From positions 9,497,501-9,561,500 of the forward strand of contig CM060104.1 of the NCBI GenBank assembly GCA_030522415.1: a stretch of 64,000 bases of DNA. The letters run 5' to 3'. Positions 58,800-64,000 of this stretch are shown here, piece by piece (positions within the stretch are counted from its first letter, which is position 1; each line of letters starts with the position of its first letter). The translations under genes were made by a program, and so were the position numbers. The stretch is from Channallabes apus. Taxonomy: Eukaryota > Chordata > Actinopteri > Siluriformes > Clariidae. The notes beneath the pieces were generated by a model that saw only the letters and a list, made by a program, of their open reading frames with translations, had not been told where the DNA came from and ran no database searches.

Positions 58800-60884
58800 G
58801 TATTTATTACTTCTGTATTAATGGCATCAATATATTATGACTTTATATGACTTTTGTGTCCTTTAGAGCAAAAATCAATCCTTCAGCTTTACCACAGCTT
58901 TACTTTACTAAGTGCAGTTTATTTACTGTACGTCTTCTGTATGTTACATACTATGGGGCTTTTAATTCCTTTGAAATATTACATTACACCACAAACAGAA
59001 TTTGTCAAAATGCAGGATTATATTTATACAGAGAGTAGTCATCAGATCTCCCTAATTTAATACACATCATTATATACCCAGAGCTAAACAATAATCAGCA
59101 TAATACGTCTTCCTGGGTAGATAGTTTCCTGACACATAATGCATCTTTATTAAGATTCTTTAATGGTTCGTTCATGTCAATGAACTCATTTTTGTTGCAG
59201 CACTATTTTAAAAGCCTCAAAACTGTACACACCACATTACAGCAATGTTCAGTTCACTTCACACACAAACACCAGAACTGCTATAGAATTTAAATGCCTG
59301 CCTTTTTAACCACACAGGTTTATTATACTGTACCTTAATGTGACCCCTAAAAGGGTAGAAAACATATAAATACTATAGCAAGCATGTACTGTGTTTCAAT
59401 ACATACTGTCTACAATGTCTAAGGTGCCATCAGCAAATGAGTAGAGGGATAAAGGGTCCTTTTGTCGCAATAATTATACTGTAAATAATCAATAACTAAC
59501 TGACCTGAAACACATACAGTACAGTCTGTCTATTTAAAGGGATTTTGTTCTCTCCCTGAAATTCCCAAGCAATGCCGACTCTAACACAAAAGATTTAATT
59601 CTGAATGTTGCTCTTAATTAAAGGATCTATTTATTGTATTTAAGATTAGCTGGGTCTTTCTGGATGTTCAACTGCTAATAAGCAAATCTTCAAACACAAA
59701 TGAGCTGGCCTTTTATTTCACTAATAAGCTCATCAGTCATTCAAATCAGGTTCTTTTTTATTTTGTTCAATAAAAAAAAAAAAAATCTTTCTAACATGCA
59801 GAGAATAACAATAATCATGTTTTGAATAAGCTATTCAACTGCGTACTGTATATATGAACTAAAGTGCATTTTTACATACGGTATGCCACTTTCAGGTCTG
59901 TTATGGCTGAAATGCATTTTCTAATTTTACAGCTCTGTATTTTCAAGTTCTTCACTATGGATGAAGTAAATCAGGAACAATATGCAGCACTTTATACATT
60001 GGTAGTCATACATTTTAGTGACAAACCTTAAGTACAGTATAATGCATTACATAACTCCAGAATATTATTATATTTCCACAATGAGCAAAAGTTTAGTGGG
60101 ACACAGACTCGTCTACGCTAGCGAGAACTTCTCAGACAGAATCATAAATAAAAAAAAAAGGTTTTCCAACTTTCTTTAAATAAAACAGTGTAAAGTGTTT
60201 GACAAAAAAGAACAGGAAAAAAGGAAAAACTAAAACTTTAATCCAGCTCCAGCATGAGCGAAAGTCCTCAGGCTAATCTACTCAATAAGTTCAGCTGTCC
60301 CTTCTGCTTGCATGACATTTTTGTTGGATGCCATCTGTGCGTAACCTTTGACTAGTCACCTCATCAGGCAGATGCCCTCATTCACCAATAAAGCCTAGTG
60401 AAGAAATCAAACATCAAGTGACCTTTGGCAAATTATGCCTTAGAGGCTTGTGAAATCTGATAACGTCTGGTCCATCCTGTGCTGACCCAATCAAGGGCAT
60501 AGGAACATACATAAGGATATTAAGAATAAGTGAAGCTCCATCATTATTCATCCAAAGCACGAAAGGAGCACAGCTGCTATCTCAGAGATAACAAAGAGTG
60601 AGTGGAAGGAGGCAAGTTAAAGGAGAAGGAGGAAAGAAAAAAAAAAGAGTAGAGAGGAAAATGAATTAAAATCTCTAGACGAAAATTATAGAAAGTTAAT
60701 AATGTCAGGAAGAGGAAGAATAAAGCATTTTTTTTTTTTGCACAAAATGATATGGATTTTCATTTAAATATGGTGCCTGAAGCAAATCTTGATGGAAAAA
60801 GAATGAAAAGGAACTTCCACTTTTATAAGTGTTTTATATATAAAGGAAAGGCACCAGAACACCCAGTGCAACAGAGCCCAGAGC

Positions 60885-61115
60885 CCAAAGAGCCCAAAGC
60901 CGCTGACCTTATCGAGCACCCATGGGATGTGCCAGACAAACGAGTCTGATCCACGGAGGCCCCACCACACAAATAACAGACCTCAAAGGATCCGCAGGCA
61001 ATGTCCTAGTGGCGGACACCACAGCACACCTTCAGAGACCCTATGGAGCCACGCCCCGGTGGCACAACAGAGGCCCAAAATCTAGGTGGGTTTTAATGTT
61101 AATGGTTTTAATGCT
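60885..61115 (+). mobile_element. Tc1-like transposon fossil, C-terminal end
   Basis: LIEHPWDVPDKRV (60910-60949) corresponds to the NPIEHLWD block holding the catalytic Glu of Tc1 transposases; downstream GGAGGCCCCACCACACAAAT and a GGTTTTAATG end match the 3' part of such elements. The 5' part was not found. Confidence 0.65.
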
Positions 61116-61588
61116 ATATCACTATACAGTATAGAGTATATGAAAATCAAAGTTGACCAAATTAAATATTAGCTTGTCTGGATTTTCACAACAAATAAAA
61201 GCTAGTGTCTGATTCTGCACAGTAGATACTGTGTGGTGGGCCAGAGTGTCCATATTACTGTAGAACACATTATTATATACACAAATACAGTATATAAGTA
61301 GCACTATGAACTCATAATACAGTATATAGCGCCACTTATCGAAGCGAAGACCTTTAATTTGAAGTGTAAAATAATTTAAAGTGCTCAATTAAAAGTATAA
61401 ATACGCATCAATTAATATAGAATACTGTGGAATATACAGTAATGTAATGCATACACTTTTCTTTATGTGTTTAATGCATAAAATTAGTATACTTTTTCAA
61501 CAAGGAGCTATTTATCTTGGGGATGTGGGCATGTTCTGTGAGAGTAACTTTTTTCTGCCTGTGTTACAAATAATAATAATAATAATAA

Positions 61589-61962
61589 GGCGGCGCGGTG
61601 GTGTAGTGGTTAGCACTGTCGCCTTGCACCTCCAGGGTCTGGGTTCGATTCCCCGGCCAGGCTCGATTCCCGTCTCTGTGTGCATGGAGTTTGCATGTTC
61701 TCCCCGTGCTTGGTGGGTTTCCTCCGGGTACTCCGGTTTCCTCCCACAGTCCAAAGATATGCAGGTTAGGCTAATTGGCGTTCCTAAATTGCCCGTAGTG
61801 TGTGATTGGGTGTGTGAGTGTGTGTATGTGTGTGTGCCCTGCGATGGATTGGCACCCTGTCCAGGGTGTACCCCGCCTAGTGCCCGAAGTCTCCTGGGAT
61901 AGGCTCCAGGCCCCCCGCGACCCTGAACACAGGATTAAGCGGTATAGAAAATGAATGAATGA
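61589..61962 (+). mobile_element. tRNA-derived SINE (copy 13, full length, young)
   Basis: Complete GGCGGCGCGGTGGTGTAGTG head to GAATGAATG tail, between AAT tracts that represent the target duplication. Nearly identical to copy 7 over its full length. Confidence 0.95.
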
Positions 61963-62159
61963 ATAATAATAATAATAACAATAAACTTTATTTTTAAGCA
62001 CCTGTTACTCTCTAATGAATATAAAAATATTAGTGAATATAAAGATATTAATAACCTGTAAGTGTACATTTTAATTTTCCTCTTGTGCAATAATAAAGGT
62101 TAATTGTGCTACAATCTTCACTGTATACTGCTACTGTATACGTATGGCCCAAATTCCTT

Positions 62160-62325
62160 GCCAATCCTCAAAACCCAGCCACTGGATGCAGTACTGGTCC
62201 CAAGTCCAGAAAAAATGGGAAGGGCATCTGGTGTAAAACCTGTGCCAAGTTATATGAGGATTAGATGGTCTGCTGTGGCAAGCCCTCGAGGGGAGCAGGT
62301 GAACGACTACCAACAACAACATTCT
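62160..62325 (+). repeat. relic of the fourth short retroelement family
   Basis: AAAAAATGGGAAGGGCATCT, GGTGTAAAACCTGTGCCAAG and CTGCTGTGGCAAGCCCTCGA correspond to the body and tail of the 53461 repeat. Confidence 0.6.
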
Positions 62326-63640
62326 ACAATCTGCATGAAATTACGCTATTACGAGAAGTCACTATACTTTACAATAATAATAATACTACATAATAGTACA
62401 GTGAAATCCAAAGTACAGGCAAAAGCTACTGTAAGGGCAAGCCATCTGCTGAAAAGCCATTAACCGGAAATGTATGTGAATGCAGAGTAAGCAGAGTAAT
62501 TACTATAATAATGATGGTGGCTGAGGCGAGAAGAAAAGAACCCTGCATCTACAGGATTATGCTAATGCAACAGCTTACACTTTCAAGTTCCATTTTTAGC
62601 CATACAACTCTACACCGAAGATATATACAGTACCATATATTGTCTGATAGAGAAGCTTGGGGTTCTGTGGGCTGTGCCTAAAGCTGTCGGGTAATGGGAG
62701 CGCTTTCATGTCCGTGCACATATTCAGTTCATTCAGGCCATGCTCGTCAGTTACTATACCAGCCATCAATCACCGGCTGAGAAACATCACCTGTTCACTT
62801 CTCATAAAAAATCATTTCGAAAAAGAGGTGTCGTGTGATCGGCATGTAACGTGACATGATATTATTTCGACGTTATTTTGCAGCTTCCAAACATGGTTTC
62901 AGGAGAAGTTAAATATTGAATTTTATTGCATTGTAGATGGAAATGGATGATACATTTGGGCTCCACTTTTTTTTTTCAACCACAGACTACGATATATAGT
63001 ATTCATTCCATGATTTGACAAAAGCAACAAGGTCATCTTCCCATCAAGAGGCTTTTTCGGTCAATTAAAGTGTAGTGAAGAAAGACTTTGAAATGCTTTG
63101 CTGCATGCTTAGCTTTTCCGTGGTTTGTCAACCTCAATGTCCTTGAGAGCTCTTGCGTCTCCTCCTCCAAGCTGCTCTTTTGCTGCTTTTTTTTCATTAA
63201 CGGTCATAACTGTCTAACTACTACGCTCAGTCCATTCTCTCCTTTCACGGACACATATGTCCATGGCCAGTCAAGAAAAGCAGTTTGCTACTGTCTGGCC
63301 TTTGTGTGCCGAATTCATGCTGCTCTACTTGAACTGGCGACGTTTAAAATCCATATGAAAGCCTACAAACCATTTGCTTATCACAAAGGTCAAGCACAGA
63401 CAGGCTCATATAGTCAGTTAGGATAAATCCACACATTTCCTGCATCCTTTTGTTTACTGAACATCTCTGAATCATTTTGTTTTAGGTTTTTTAAGAGCAT
63501 TTTAAAAGGGATTTCATTGAACTACTTTAATAGAGACGTGGAGCCTGTGGAGAAAAGTGACCATTTTTTCCAGCCTAATGGAAGATCACAGGATGGGACA
63601 AAATATAATGGGGTAGATGGGAAAAAGGGAAAGCAGTAAA

Positions 63641-63652
63641 AGCACACGCACG

Positions 63653-63730
<78 letters not shown>
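63641..63730. repeat. long (CA)n microsatellite
   Basis: A CGCA start followed by a pure CA run of about 35 or more units. Confidence 0.95.
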
Positions 63731-63732
<2 letters not shown>

Positions 63733-64000
63733 TAGATTAACTAAAGTTGCCTGTGGATGCAAATGTATTGTAGATTTTATACTTTTATGCAAACAATGAT
63801 TATGATGCTCATGGGCAAGGAGGCCTAGTTATAGCAAAACTTCCCACTTTAAACTGCACTAAATGTCATGTAGAAAAAAGCACAGTGCAGAATATCTCGT
63901 TTGGGGTCTGCTCATTCATTCAAAGAAAATCACAATGACATTATAATGAAATCCTGCTTAAAAGACTACATTCACTTTTTTATTCTTTGACTACTTATCA

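Larger units (their letters stand above)
47642..64000 (-). other. ptpru: ptpru intron 2 (partial, over 16 kb)
   Basis: Sequence upstream of exon 3 to the right edge. I looked on the minus strand for an exon-2-like segment (start of MAM, expected CEYSQ and FQWEQV type motifs) and found none, so intron 2 appears to continue beyond the window. It holds a SINE (48362-48700), AAT/CT/CA microsatellites, relic SINEs near 53.5 and 62.2 kb, a GT minisatellite, a fold-back Tc1 relic, a hAT element, a Tc1 tail and a young SINE (61589-61962). 58810-60880 and 62330-63640 show no recognised gene. Confidence 0.65.

Noticed and set aside
6600..61640. tRNA-like A and B boxes in many places
   Set aside because: They belong to SINE heads; no intact cloverleaf with acceptor stem was found, so no tRNA gene is called.
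8445..61902. Recurrent ~60-120 codon frames such as those containing [22 protein letters not shown] or [20 protein letters not shown]
   Set aside because: Both are frames through the first-family SINE, repeated wherever a copy lies. Not genes.
63617..63799. Direct repeats resembling a CRISPR array or coding repeat
   Set aside because: It is a CA microsatellite in vertebrate DNA; no spacer-repeat structure exists anywhere in the window.

Overview
This window is vertebrate nuclear DNA, almost certainly from a teleost fish. It holds one recognisable protein-coding gene, read on the minus strand: the extracellular part of ptpru, the receptor-type tyrosine phosphatase U of the R2B family (MAM, Ig, fibronectin III). 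Seven consecutive internal exons are present, corresponding to mammalian exons 3 to 9, with intact reading frame, GT-AG junctions and matching phases. They run from 47641 down to 595. Exons 1 and 2 (signal peptide, start of MAM) were not found and must lie beyond the right edge. Exons 10 onward (rest of FN3-3, FN3-4, transmembrane segment, phosphatase domains) lie beyond the left edge. No promoter, start codon or terminator of the gene is in the window.

The remaining ~97% is intron, heavily colonised by repeats. (a) A tRNA-headed SINE with an L2-type GAATG tail has at least twelve copies, most with clear target-site duplications, several nearly identical and so young. (b) Three other short retroelement families, one inserted inside a Tc1 fossil and one present as an inverted pair. 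(c) Tc1/mariner elements in many states of decay: a 1.6 kb IR/DR-type element (4818-6438), a 1.2 kb copy lacking its catalytic Glu motif (15781-16972), two non-autonomous copies sharing one internal deletion (12466-13261, 16984-17655), and fossils at 33110-34870, 36421-37641, 56596-57363 and 60885-61115. (d) hAT-like elements with 8-bp duplications (27445-28257, 57693-58799). (e) A decayed LINE at about 12010-14222. (f) Many microsatellites and an 800-bp GT/GGTGTG minisatellite at 54899-55705. The repeat types suggest a bony fish, perhaps an otophysan such as a catfish; that narrower assignment is weak inference.

The most striking signal is not a gene. The 7-mer TACTGTA and its complement TACAGTA occur about 110 times in 64 kb by hand scan, against roughly 13 expected from base composition. 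TA-CTG-TA / TA-CAG-TA is the scar that Sleeping Beauty-type Tc1 transposons leave on excision (a 5-bp net insertion at a TA). At two places inside SINE copies the empty site can be read from sister copies, and the difference is exactly this 5-bp insertion. A third case sits inside a transposase gene, where it causes a stop and frameshift. I infer that the locus records intense past cut-and-paste transposition as excision scars that far outnumber the surviving elements.
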